Position numbers and translations under genes: made by a program
In this document: piece after piece, positions 12,701 through 25,612 of the stretch
Numbering within the stretch: the stretch's first letter is position 1
Layout of the letters: each line of letters starts with the position of its first letter
DNA from: Toxoplasma gondii ME49
Lineage: Eukaryota; Apicomplexa; Conoidasida; Eucoccidiorida; Sarcocystidae
Direction of reading: 5' to 3'
Assembly (NCBI RefSeq): GCF_000006565.2
Contig: NC_031477.1
Span: 5,232,183-5,296,182, forward strand
DNA length: 64,000 nucleotides
The notes under the pieces: model-generated
The model's database searches: none
Told to the model about the DNA's origin: nothing
What the model saw: only the letters and a program-made list of their open reading frames with translations

Positions 12701-13553
12701 TTGGTACTCCGAGTCTGGTGACTCGGTGACTCACATTACAATTCCTATGATTGAAAGTCCACCACAGCTCAACCATGCGCTACTTGAGTCAGTTAAGACT
12801 AGGTTTAGTATTCTGTATAGACCGACCTGGGTCGACGAGCTCGATTGTTCTCTCCTTCGTGAGGGACTTTCTCAAGTTAAGGCTCTCCCCACGCCGTTTC
12901 TGGGCGTTTCTACCCAATTCTACGAAGACTACTTCAGTTAGACACGATAGACACAGAGCATGTGACATTGGCATATCGGGCTAAAAGACAAGAAGCAAGG
13001 AAACGCAGTTTTGCTTTTGTCGACAGAAAACTGATATTTCTTGGAGGAGTCGCAATCAGCTCCTCCGCGTGTCTGTTCAGCTTTGTTTCATTCGCAACGT
13101 TTTTGAAATACAAATCCCACATCGTTCTCTTCGCAGCTGGACTGCTGTGTTGTCTTAGCCAAATGCTGCTAAACAGAAGAAGGTACAACGAAAGAAACAC
13201 AGAAGCACGGGACATCTGTGTGTATCCAGTACAGGCATATCTGTAGGTAGATAGAAAAAAGGTGCATGCATACTCACACGATGTGCCGAGAAACGAAACG
13301 GAGAAGCATGTAATGGCGGAAATCGTTTCGGATTAGGTCGACGTGACAGAGAATCGTCCTGCAAAAGAAAGAATTTGCCCCAAGTTAACTCAGGAAGGGG
13401 AGCGTTCTTCCGGAAGGCACAAACTGCTTCCTCGACCATGGATCCTCAGGAACACCGAAACTCTTCTCTCACGTGGTCTTTCCAGGTGCGACCAGTCTCA
13501 CAAAGGCGACGAATCTCCGGACATGTATATTCCTGCGTATATGTGTAGAAGCA

Positions 13554-13595
<42 letters not shown>

Positions 13596-13663
13596 GGAAA
13601 ATGTATGAATAGATATATATGTTGAAATGGATCTGTAATGAATGTATCCAGCAAACTGTAGGC

Positions 13664-13701
<38 letters not shown>

Positions 13702-13912
13702 GTGTACAACTTTGTGCTGTGCTCTGCACACGTCAAAAACAAGTTACAAATAAGAATGTGCGTTTGTTGCAGAAGAGGCCAAGGAGGCACCAAAGGAAAA
13801 CTATTTTTTCAGTCTTTCTTGATTTCAGTGAAGGGGTCTTTTTTCTCTGAATCTTTCAGGTCCTTCCTCTCAAATATTGTTTCGACTGTCCACTTTTTCT
13901 TGTTTTTTGACA
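9731..13912. other. Intergenic region between phospholipase and CFAP70 genes
   Basis: Holds the phospholipase 3' UTR and the start region of the next gene, including its unlocated first exon(s). No open frame here has recognisable domains. A long frame at 9737-10432 and a hydrophobic frame at 12962-13246 are the only coding-like stretches. A weak cytochrome b-like fragment lies near 10.8 kb, and TA tracts are at 13553-13593 and 13664-13701. Confidence 0.6.
10815..10900 (+). pseudogene. Possible decayed mitochondrial cob fragment (NUMT)
   Basis: Reading across frames gives HPDK followed by LVTPLQVTDVPE, which resembles the HPDN..RFVTPL..VPEW stretch of apicomplexan cytochrome b that is far better preserved at 22.1 kb. 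At least one frameshift is needed and the similarity stops soon after. This is weaker than the other three copies. Confidence 0.35.
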
Positions 13913-16461
13913 GGTGAAGAAGATCAAGAACCTGCCAAAGGAAGTGCCTACGCAAGTGGAGATCTCCGGTTAGCGCGAAGGGAAAGGGGAAATGAAGAAA
14001 AAGATTCTCGTCTTTCGTCATAACGAAACGTCAACGAGAGAGCGTGCAGATGATGCCTCTAAAAAACAGTTTTCATATATCCAACACTTTGAGCTGTCTT
14101 AAGCAGTCCAGTGGGGTGATGGTGTACAGCAATCATAAAGAACTTACTTGGATGACCCTCTCAGTTTCCACACTGCATGAAGAGAAACAGAGGTGGCCGT
14201 CGAACACCGCTTAAAACAGACACAGTGGGTATTTACTCGATCTGTAGCCCACATTTAGCACGCGTTAGAAAAAAAACAGAGAACCTGTTTTCTCTGTCAC
14301 AAAGGCCCTCTACCTGCATCTACACCGCAGATAGTACACAAATCCTTCAAAGCATGCATGCATATAGATATAAATACGTATATATATATATATATATATA
14401 TATATAAGTATGTATACTTGATATATACACGCACATGTGTATGTGTGTAGTGGGGGTTATGTTGTGTGATAGAAGAAGCGAAGAAACTCAGGGGCGGCGT
14501 AGATTGTTCAGGTTTAGAGAAAGGGAGAGAGGCGCTGCGCAAAAGCATTTGTCTGCACTTTTCGAGAGCTGCTGTTTTCCGGGAAACGTGTTTGTTGTGA
14601 GTACGATTTTCATTTTACAAATGTCGGGTGTCTCTACAGCTCTATGCACCGTCCCACCAGATGCTTCATTTCCTTGTTTCTCTATGCGTCGAGTCCTTCC
14701 TCGTTTTCCGCTCTTTCTAGGTTTCCTCGAAAGCCCACTTCTCTCGGAAGTTGCTGAGCCTTCTCGGTTTCCTGGACCTTACCTCTTTTCGTCACCAGCA
14801 GTGGTTCTCCAAAGAAGTAAGAGAGGGCAATGGAGAATATGGAAACAGGATTTCCCTACTCTTTTTCTCTCTTCTGAAGGATCGTCTGTCAAACAGACTT
14901 TCTCCTTTCTCTTCTCTGTCGACCTGCGCCTTGTTCAACTGCAAACACTGAACGGAGAACCTAAGATAACGGAGACTTCGGACTTCCAGCCGATCGGCGA
15001 ATCTCGGCTCCTTTGAACTTTCTGAAACGAAAAGAGCCTTTTGTCATCCTCTCGGGAACCTCGCTGTCCCTCTTTCCAGTCTGCATGTATGTTTCCCCCG
15101 GCGTTTTCTTTCTCTTTTCCATTGCACTTCTTGTGAACGCCTTTGCTCTCCAACACAGCTCTGTTCTCATTCATGTGCTGCTGAGGGAGAGAGCGCGGGA
15201 GGAGAACATTCATTCCCCTCTTTTCGTCTCTTTTTCACGACTTCTTCCTCCTTTCTCTTCCTCTTCTCTCCCTTCTCTGTACTTCCACGGTTCTCCTTGC
15301 TGTCTCTTTCCTTTTCGAGGTTCGCACGTCCTGGATGGTCTGTGTAACAAGCAGATGGTCTTCAAGATCTTCGATGCGACGCCAGAGTTGAAGGGGAGAT
15401 ACGTCATTGGCAAGGCGGAGGTGGACGCAACAGCCTTGATTCACGAGTCCACGGAACTTGAAACGGAAATCCTCTTTGCTCTGGAAAACGACTACTTCGC
15501 TCTCCTCGGTCTGAGTGACGAAGAAGTGAAAGAAACCGTCTCTGCAGAAATCTCAATCACAGCGTCTGCCTCTCTGGGTCCCCCGGAAGATCGGGGGGAC
15601 TGGAATATGTTCTCGGTCAAGGTGCGTCGAAGCAGCAACTTGTTTGTTCGTTTCTAGTTCAGGAGATGCGCAAAAAATCAGTGAAACGTATGAGAGAATG
15701 CAAGCCAACAACTATGTATACATGCATATACGTACATATATATATATATATATATATATAACATATATTTTACTGGATGCAAATGGTTGGAGAAAGGTCC
15801 CTTATGGACGCAGTAACGGTACACGCATGCATGTGTGTGCTGTCTCAGATGCCAGACAAAATATGGACGCAGTTCACGTGTGTTTAAAAAACCACAAAAG
15901 CACAAACATGCGTAGAGAGAGCCGTAGACGCATACGTACAGATATAGAGGAGGTACGAGTGGAGTTCAAGACATAAAACGACCACATGGAAATACATATA
16001 AATATATATACATATATATATATATACATATATATATATATGCATATTTGTGTTTCTAAGAATGTTTAGGTTTGCGATTTTACATCTGCATAGCTACGGG
16101 CGAGTTGTTGGCCTTCCGTGAAAGACGCACAGAGTCTCCACCGGCCCTTCATGCATGCCGCTGCTCGTCCTCGCCGCCTTCCTCCATCCCCACCTTCCGT
16201 CTCGTTCGTTTTTGGTTTTTTGGTTTTCTTCTTGCTCAGGTGGAAGAAGTATCCAACCTGCCTTCCTCTCTAGCGTATTTCGGTTTGAACGCGTCGCAAG
16301 ATGCGGAATGTCATCCCTTCAACTATTCGGTAACACACACACACACACCGAAAATAAAAAACGTAAATTTCAGTTCTCTGCACACATACGCGAACTTCCA
16401 CTCTCCATCAAACAATAACAGAGACACACCCCTGTTCTACATTCACACACGCAAAGCCACT

Positions 16462-16497
<36 letters not shown>

Positions 16498-18275
16498 TAC
16501 CGGTGTAGAGTTCTGTACACGCATGCATATATATACACATGTATATATACAAACATGTGTGTGTATATATGTATATATAAATGTGTATGTATATTTGTAT
16601 GTATGCGTTTAAGTGTGAAGCATACTAGAAGCGTGTAAGGGTGTGAGATGGAAATGCATATCGTTTTTATGCGTGCAAATGATTTTTTCGGCGACATTTG
16701 TGCCAGGCCCCCAGGCAAGGGTGTGCGGCAGGAGTCGCTTTGAAGTATTTTCGTTGCATTCGCAGATCCACGTTTTGGGTGCGAAGATCGGGGGAGGGTC
16801 GTTGATGTTTCCGAGCGTCGCTGTTTCCGAGAAGACTGAGAAAACTGAAAAGTCGTCTCTTCTTGGCAAGAATGAGAAGGTGGGCCGAACTTCGAAGGGG
16901 ATGGAAGTCCTCGAAAAGAAGGCCGGGAAGAAACTCCCCGAGACAAGAACGAAGTCGTCGAACGAAGCGACCTCAGAGGGCTCGGACGCGCTCTCTGAAG
17001 GTGGTGCCGGCGCCCAAAGTCCCGCAGTTTCCTGGGGAAGAAACTCGGAAAGACGTTTCTACCGAGGCCGACAGTTCCTCTCCGAGCTCCTCTACACAGT
17101 CGACAGCGTCGGCGGACTCTGGGCGTACTTCCTCCCGAGACTGAAGAGAGAACGAAACGAAGAAAAAGGGAAAGGGAATGCCAAACACGGAAAGGTCGCG
17201 CCTCGAGGCAAAACGGCCAACAAAGGTACCGAGAGAACCGCAAAAGACATCCTAACAAACGAAAGAACATCCACGGCTACAGACACTCAAATACACACAA
17301 GGTCGCATATCAATACAGAAAGACCGTGTGCACATGTGTGTTCGTATGCATTCATACATGCATGGCTATTTATGTATACACATGTACGTATCTACACATG
17401 TATGTGTATCTATGTATAAACATATACATATATATACATATATATATACGTATATATATATGTATGTATATGTATATGTGTATTATGTTGTCGTGTAGTC
17501 ATTGTAGACTGGTGATGGTTGCTTGGGTACCTCCGTAGAGAAAGGAGAGAAGAAGAAACTTGAAACTCCCACAGCTCTGCAACGCGTCGTCCTGGCCTCC
17601 AGGAGGGAACGAGGAAGGAGTCTCTGGGTCGCTGGCTGCAGAGGCATTCAAGGACGCCTCTGCGTTTGACCCTTTTCCCCTCAGGAGACACTTCTCAGGC
17701 CCTCTACGACGCATGCAAACATTTTGCGGGGCGCGCGTGGATCCCGCTGGACGCCCTTCGGCGTGGAGATAAGGAAATTGATGGCTCTTTCGAAGTCGTC
17801 TCCTTTCAGTTTTCCAGAGACGGGAGACTCCCCCATCTGGCCTCTGCTCTCAGCTCAGAGAGAAGCGCAAACAAGCTCGAGAGCGGGACGCCGGAACCTC
17901 CGGCAACCTTCGCAGACAGCGGAACGCGCGTCAAACTCCGAATTCAACTTCGATTTCGTACGCGAAACGAAACAGGCACCACGCCCTTCCCTCAGCTCGC
18001 AGTCTCCACGCAAAAAATAAAACTACAGAAAGCGACACACGCACGAGAAAAACGGAAACTGGAAAACGACAAAAAACGACCACATACAAGCATATATACA
18101 TATATATAAATATACATACATAAATATACATATCTATACATACATATGCATTTATATATGCATGCGTACATATATATATATATATATATACTTACACGCA
18201 CATACATATCTATATATATACATAAATTTACATATATATATACATATATATATATACATATAAATAATTATACAT

Positions 18276-18308
<33 letters not shown>

Positions 18309-19296
18309 CAAGTATGTGGAAAACACAGGAGAGGTGTGAATTTATAGACATTTATATGCAGATACATAAGCAGTTGCATATGAGCATTTCTGAATGTATA
18401 CAGATATATAAGCGAGTGCTTCCAGAGATTGGTCGATCGCTGGAAGTTGATTTCTTCCGCAAGTATGAGTTTTCTGCTGGTGTTTTTCTATTCTTTCCCT
18501 TTTCTCTCCGCATGCGCTTCACAAACGTCTTTCTGTCGTGTGTCTGTGCAGCCTTGCAGGCTCTGGAGCCTCGCTGTCCACCGCTGTTTCTGCCGCCGTC
18601 CCTGGGTGCAGAGAAGGGAGAATCTCTGTCTTTTGCTTCTGTCTCTTCTGCTGCTTTGCCTTGCGCTCGCGCGAGAGAGAGTGAAGGGGAGGAAACTTCT
18701 CTCAGGTCCTCGTCTTCCTTGTGGGACTCCCTCCCCTCCAAAAGTTCACTGCGCGAGTTCGAAGCGTCGGTGAAACAAGGTGTGAAGTGGATTGCGAGAG
18801 AACTGAGTGAACATGTCTCCCTCGAGGAACAGAGGATTCTCGCAACTGCAGCCACTCGAAAAACGAACAAGACAAGAGAGAAAACAGGCGTTCGTCTCAA
18901 CCGAGAGACGCCACACACAGAAGAAAGTCCAGATGCAACTGAAACAGTGCCGGGAAAAGCGCAGTCAGGAAACGGAGACCACAGAGAAGAAGGAGAGAGC
19001 GAAGAAGAGCAAGTTCGTCGAGAGTTTCTGCAACGTTTGAAGGAGAACGGCTGCTACGATGAACTGTTTCAGAAAGTCAAGAAATCCGTCACCTTGGTGA
19101 TTAGAGATAAGTTGAGAAAAGATGTTTCTCTCGCAACAGCAGTGATGACAGCCACTCGAGGACGCACGCCGCAGACACTCACGGAGGACATGCTCCTACA
19201 AAAACTCGACAAACTACTCTCAGACACTTTCGTCTTCCTTGTCGACACAATGCAACAGCTCATCAACCACACCACCACGTGAGACATACATAAATT

Positions 19297-19341
<45 letters not shown>

Positions 19342-20526
19342 GAGCATGTAAAGATTTATTAACGTACATGTATATGTATATATGTGTATATGTGTGTTCG
19401 CGTATATATGCAAATGCATGCTATTTGTCTGCCGAGTCTCCGCGAATCGCTTCCCACGAACTGTGGGGACGTACCAAGCAACGAGAAACAGACGATAATG
19501 CATAGATTCAATTGTTGAGGCTTCCCTGAAGATACAGTATAACGATGCACAGAGAAATTCCTGATTGCACGCTATCTATGCGTGGATATACATATATAAA
19601 GATATATGTTCATGTGGGTGAGAACTTTGTCTCTGTCGACATTTTGCTTTCTGTAGAGTTCTGGATGAAAGTATGTTTAAATCTGTCTATCAGTCTGCAT
19701 ATATGTGTCTGTGCTTCTCTCTCTCTTTCTCCCTCTTTAATTATAGCCGCCTCTCTGTGTACATCTATGTACTCGTGTCTCTCTCTCTGTCTGCGGATAT
19801 GTTGGTCTCTCTGTTTTCAATCTTTGTAGCATACGTTCGTATCTCTCAACGACTGTCGCTGTTTCTGTCTCCCTTGCTCTTTCTGGACCCCCGTGTGCAG
19901 AAGTTTGACTCGGACAATAACTCAAGTTTGTGGCGGGTCGGTTGCTTGGTTGTGTGTCAGAGAAAGTCAGAATTTGCGGGAACTCGCGTCTCTGCACCCG
20001 GCGAATGCTCTGTTTCCTGGTGAACGTGATGGCGAAGGACAAGAGGAACGTCTTCAGCGCCTGGCGTTCGAGTCCGAAGTGGTTGACGATGTCGAGCGAA
20101 GCGTCCAGCTCCACAAACAGCTCATTGTCCTTGCAGAGAAACGCAAAGACAAGAAAATCGCAGTTCTGTGGTGCTCTCTCGCTCGCATGCTTCTCCGTCA
20201 CGGCGAACACCGCGTTGAGGAAGCAGAGCAAGCCCTCTGGGAAAGCATACGCGCTCAAGGGAGTGCAGAGAAAGTAAACAGATGGCGAAAAACATGATCC
20301 GCCTTGCACTCTGCGTGCTGTCTACATCCCCTGTTCTCTTCGCACTGTGGTCGCTTGAAAAAATGTTTTCCTTCGTGGTGAAGTGAGGACCATTCCTCCT
20401 CGTCTACTCAAATTGGTGCCGGTTCCCGCGAGAGAGAGATCCAGAGACGAAAGCCACTGTCCAGCACACACGTATAGAAAAACTAGTATTCACTTGTACC
20501 CTTGAGTAGTCACCCGCAAATATAAA

Positions 20527-20563
<37 letters not shown>

Positions 20564-22450
20564 GTCTTTTGACATATTTGATAAAAAATATATGGCGGAT
20601 GTATGTATTTAATGTGATAAAGTCTTATGACTATGCATGCGTATGCATTTATATACGTACAGATATATATATATATATATATATATGTTTCTCTGTCTCG
20701 ATACATCTGTATGTATCTATGTGCTTATAGATATGTTTGTGTATCGTTTTGCGACTTGTGTGCCGCTTTCTCCGTAGGCCTCAGAAGACACCTGGTTGAT
20801 GCTAGGAAGTTGCTGTCTCCATCGTAAACGGTACAAGGACGCAGAGATGGCATTTGCATCTGCTGTCCGTCGTTGCGGAGAGACTGAGAAGAACGCGAAG
20901 ACACCTTCTCTCAGTGTTTCTCCGCCTGTGGAAGGCCTTTCGCCGTCTCTCAGTCTCTCGCTGGGGGGGGGAGTGGGGTGGCACTCGGGGTCCGCTCGAG
21001 AGCACGAGAGTGGCGAGTCGCGGCAGGAGAAAAGCGCATGCAGCGACAACGCGTCTGCTCGCTCTTCTCCGGCCTCTACGATGGCGCCGCAAGTTCTCCC
21101 TTTCTTCTTCCTCAGTGTCTGTCACTACCTAGCAGGAGACACAGCAAGCTTCGAGAAATATCTGGCGCTCGCGTTCAAGCCGGCGGCCTTCTTCGAGAAC
21201 GAAAGGGATCTGAACGCCCCGCCGGATGATGAGTCTGAGGAAGAAAATCCAGGAAACGAGAAATCCGGAGAAGACACGCAGACTTCCTGCACCAATCCCG
21301 CCTGGCCTGAAGGAATCTTCGATGAGCTCGAGGAAATGGTAGGACGCCCGAAAAGCCGCATTCTTCGCAGAAGGCAACTTTACACACACCGAGAAAATCT
21401 CTGCACATGCAGAGGCGCATGCACGGACAAGCACATCTGCATATATTATACGCCTATTTGTACAGTAAAAAGGCTACGTATGTTTGCGTGGAAGATGTAG
21501 CCCAAATCTGTTGGATGGTGAGTCAATATACGGAGTAAATCCTGTCTTACAGTATGAGATGGTAGAAAATTCACCGTACCCCTAAAAAAGCAAGGAAATC
21601 ATAGACAAAAACCGCTCCAAATACATATATATATATATATATATATGTGTCGGTTACATACAAGCACCGACATATCTGAATTTGTATGAAATGTGAATTG
21701 AGCATAGAAATAGGGAGAGAGCTGCGAAGACTAGGACAGCTGGAACGATACACAGACAGCCATGGTGAAAGGACACCCCGCTTTCTAGAAAGCACATACA
21801 TGGAAATCCATGCGGATCATAGAGGAGATGGCCATGAAATGCTGCTGGCGCAAAGGACAGCGGAGTTCGTTCCCCGTTATCCTCGACCATCTTACGCTTT
21901 CGCCTTGGTACCTGTCAAATAGAAAAAGTACAAGGAGACAGACACAACGGTTCCACCTTGACTGTTGAATAGGTCTCTCAAGTTATGAGAGACAGACACT
22001 GAAGTTCTTTAAAACTGTTGTAGAGACACCGGCAAACCAGTGGACAGCGTTTGGAGTTATGGACCCACACGTACCCAGATCATTCAGTATTTTCGGTCAA
22101 ATTTTGGTGACACCTCCTCAAATCGCGCTGCCCGATTGGTTGTTTCTCGCGCATTATGCGGTCTTAAAAGGACTTTTGTGCAGAAACAGATGTTAGCTAG
22201 TATTTGTGTCGCCTCTTATTGATCGAGGATTCTCGCGTGAGACTTGAGTTGTGAAAACTCGAATGTGAAGCAATGCACGACCGGAAATGCAGTCCGTTAA
22301 TCATCTTCGTGGTTGGTGCAGGTGACACAAAGACAGCTGAAAGGGTGGATTTCAGTATTTCTGCCACACTGGGAATTTTCTACGTCGCTTCTGTTCGACT
22401 CGCACTACACGGACAAACACGCATGGTCTTGTCCAAATATGTCCTAACAC

Positions 22451-22496
<46 letters not shown>

Positions 22497-25400
22497 GCAT
22501 GTAGTGCCACGCATATATATATATATAGGAATTTGCGAGACTTGCAATGTAGTGTGCACTGTGCGGCAACTGAGATCTCTCGCAGGCATGGCGAAAGCAA
22601 ACGATTCCTCAGGTGCTCGGACGCCCCCCTCCCCCCATAGCTACACACGAGATTCAGAGTTCTTTGGCCTGTTTACAGTGCTTGGCCCGAGACGATCTTT
22701 CCGTTCGTGATGCTCAGATGAAATGCCAGTTGCCGCGCCTTCGCTTTGCAGCTTCCGATATTCCCGAAAGAGACGTTTTTTGAACCGGCAACGGTGGACT
22801 TTCCAATTTTGGCGTTTCTGCTGCTGCTGCTGAAATTCGGACTGCCGAGTTTGTGTCTCTCCTTCTTCGACCGAGCTGACGACTTCTTCCACAGTGCAAC
22901 CTCCCAAAGTGGACTCTTCACTTTCGTCAAAGCCAAGGCTCTCTTCTTGAGAAAAGGTAAAGACTATGCACGCTTCTCCACGAGAGAAGCGCCTGTTCAC
23001 ACAGCTGTCACATATTCATCACGCGCCTCTGCCTACGCAAAAACGAAACCCCACACCCCTGAGGCGGCCAGTTTGAGTCATCCTCTCTGCCTCTCTCTCT
23101 GTGTGTGTCTGCAAATGCGTAGAACTACAGAAAAAGAACTGCCTGCAAATATCAATACTTATGAATGTCTACTTCGAGGACTGCCCAAAAATCTATTAAT
23201 ATCTATATCCATTAATGTTGACATCTAGGATTACCCAAAAATTGATTATGATCCACGTTTTTTGTGAATCTCTCTATACATATATGCATATATATACAGA
23301 TATACACATACTTGTATATACATATATACATATATGTATATATATATATATATATATGAATATGTTCATATACGTTTAGAGATATGAATGCCTTTAAATT
23401 GAAAGATGTAGGATCAGACAGACAGTAACGAGATCGCTGCTTCCGTTCAAAAGCAGGAGAAACAGTCTATTGTGTAGAGAGGGGGTTATGTGATCTCTTT
23501 GGAATGATCTTTTTTTCGACGCTTCTGTGCAGATTTTGTGGGGGCTGCCAGGGCTCTGCGCGAGCTTCTTCAGTCAGGCCCTCGGCACCGACAAGCTCTC
23601 GCTTTGTTGGCTGAGTCTTATTACCGCCTACACTTAGTTCACCCCGCTGTTGAGTTTTTTCTGAAAAGCATCGATTTCCTTGACCAACCTCGAGACTCGG
23701 TCATCTACCTTCGTCTTGGAGAACTCATGCTTCGACAAAAGTACGAGGGATAATCGATGCAGTTCATCTCCACGAGTTTGCACGTGTAATTTTCACTAGA
23801 ACACATGCACTATTATTACGCACATATCCTACTTATTGTTATTCACATAAAAAAGAGTAATACACAGACAACACAGATTCTGTTTACGATGCGCACAAAA
23901 TACTAATTATGCACAGACTCTGATAACTATCCACAGAAACTAGTTATTTTACAGATAGACCACTTGCTATCCAGATAAAAAATAATTGTCATGCGCCTGT
24001 AATATCCAGTCTGCAGATGCAGTCTTCCTTAATCACCCTAAAATATCTACCATGCACATATCCTACTTTTTCTACAGGTAAATACTCACTCCGCATATCA
24101 GACATTCATTTTATATTCATACTAGTAAAGTAAATTTGCATCTCCTACTTATTAACCCTACACTTCAAATATGCAGTATACACATATGCAGTTCATAGTC
24201 CACCTAAATGGTCGGTTATTCACACACAATTTTAGTGCAGATAGAATATTTTTTATACACCCATACACAGTGAACATGCACAGCGTCTGAAAAGGACGCC
24301 ACATTTGAGGAAGGCATACTCGGGACGGTTCTCGCAAAAGTTCCAGGTTCTCCCTTCGCACTCTGTAGAGTTACATGAAGGGAGAGAGAGGGGCGTACAT
24401 TGTGTGTTTTTTCGACTTAGGAACTACGAGGAGGCTCACAAGTTTTACAGGAAATCCCTTGAGTATGCGATCACGTCAGAGGGTTGGCTGGGCGTTGCTG
24501 TGTCGCTGTATCGCCTTGGAAATCTTCGGGGAGCTTTAGAAGCTGCAATGGCATCGAATGAACAAGATAAAGACAGGGGGGAAACTTGGGGGTACCTTGC
24601 CCTCTGTCTCCTCTCGACAGACAGAGTTGGCGAGGCAGACCTGTGCACGCGTTTCCTGATCAAAAATTTGAGAAAAAATTCTCGAGGAGGCTTGGCAGCC
24701 CTCGGCGGAGCAACTACGGAGCAAACTGTCAGAAAAATCGATCCAGATCTTCTTTTGGCGGACTGCGTCGAAATAAAGTACATCGACTGGGGAGGAGGCC
24801 TTCTTGTAGAGGTCGCCGACACCTACCTTTGCAAAAAAGGTCACTACGGAGCACAGACAGCCAAGGATCTCGCTGAAATGGCTCTACACGAATGTCCCGG
24901 TACGCGCAAGAAAGGTGAAATTCAAGTTCCCCTTCGAGATTCACCATGGTCGGTATGTACTGATGAGTCTCTATGCATCTCTGTATGTATGCATATATAT
25001 ATATATATATATATATACATTACATATATACATACATACGTACATATCACCATTTCTTTCGCGGGCGATGATACAGATGCATACAACGAGCATACTGTTT
25101 GTTTTACCAGTAACCCCCTCTCCGCGGGGAAGGGGAGAGTCTCTGTGCTTGCTTATTATGACATTTTCTGTCTTTGTTCTCTGGTTTTGGTGGTGTTTGA
25201 AGAGAACGCTGCAGCACACAAGGTCCTCTCACAGGCTCTGGCGTGGCAGGGGCAGAGCGAAGCTGCTCTGGGCGAGTTGCTGAGTGTAATGCGGTACGTG
25301 GTGGAGAACTTCAAAGATGCATTCCGACAAAAACGAAAGTGTTTCTATGATTTGTTTTACGACGTGGAGGAGCAGCACAAGGTTGTACACGAAGAAGAGA

Positions 25401-25612
25401 AACGGTTTGCTGAGCAGAAGCTCGCGGTGCAGGCAAAACTCTCAGAGGCATACGACCAATGCCGGAACCTTTTCCCTCTGCTAAGTTCCTCGGAACCAAT
25501 TCAGGAGGCTGCGCGCATGCATAAAAAGTACCTTGAAGAACTTTCTCGATTGTCTGTCTCTTCACTCGAACCCGGTGCACTTACTGAACGGGAACTGGAG
25601 TCTGATTTGTAA
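13913..25612 (+). CDS. CFAP70: CFAP70 (TTC18) homologue, axonemal C2-like/TPR protein
   Basis: Expected to sit at the axoneme (outer dynein arm region) of the male gamete flagellum. Supported exons: about 15325-15621, 16240-16329, 16766 to about 17235, about 17691-17959, 18552-19278, 19901-20273, 20778-21338, 22752-22956, 23533-23740, 24421-24899 and 25203-25612. Phases agree at every junction resolved. A segment reading [16 protein letters not shown] (from 13913) matches the first C2-like strand, but its splice sites and the start codon are not resolved. Family landmarks in order: [57 protein letters not shown] with a downstream [26 protein letters not shown]; then TPRs including [27 protein letters not shown] and [22 protein letters not shown]. 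Low-complexity inserts make it longer than the animal protein. The last exon has a charged coiled-coil-like segment ([13 protein letters not shown]). Introns are rich in (TA)n, and one contains a cob fragment. Confidence 0.85.
18085..18310. repeat. Long TA/ATACAT-rich tract in CFAP70 intron
   Basis: About 225 bp of TATATA blocks broken by CATACA and GCATGC words, in the intron before the exon at 18552. Confidence 0.9.
22036..22223 (+). pseudogene. Nuclear copy of mitochondrial cytochrome b (NUMT) in CFAP70 intron
   Basis: Frame pieces read [11 protein letters not shown], then [11 protein letters not shown], then after a frameshift [21 protein letters not shown], a stop, and LVFVSPLID. These follow, in order and spacing, the apicomplexan cytochrome b stretch LQTAFGLIELSHPDNS - RFVTPLHIVPEWYFLAYYAVLK - LLVFMSSLIN (recalled). 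Stops and frameshifts show it is not functional. It lies wholly inside the intron 21339-22751 and has the same direction as the host gene. T. gondii nuclear DNA is known to be littered with such pieces. Confidence 0.82.
22449..22526. repeat. (TA)n microsatellite in CFAP70 intron
   Basis: Two TA runs separated by a GCATGTAGTGCCACGC spacer, about 200 bp downstream of the cob fragment in the same intron. Confidence 0.9.

Noticed and set aside
13553..13701. TA-rich arrays with regular spacing, checked as a CRISPR-like array
   Set aside because: No direct repeats with unique spacers; plain microsatellites in a eukaryotic genome.
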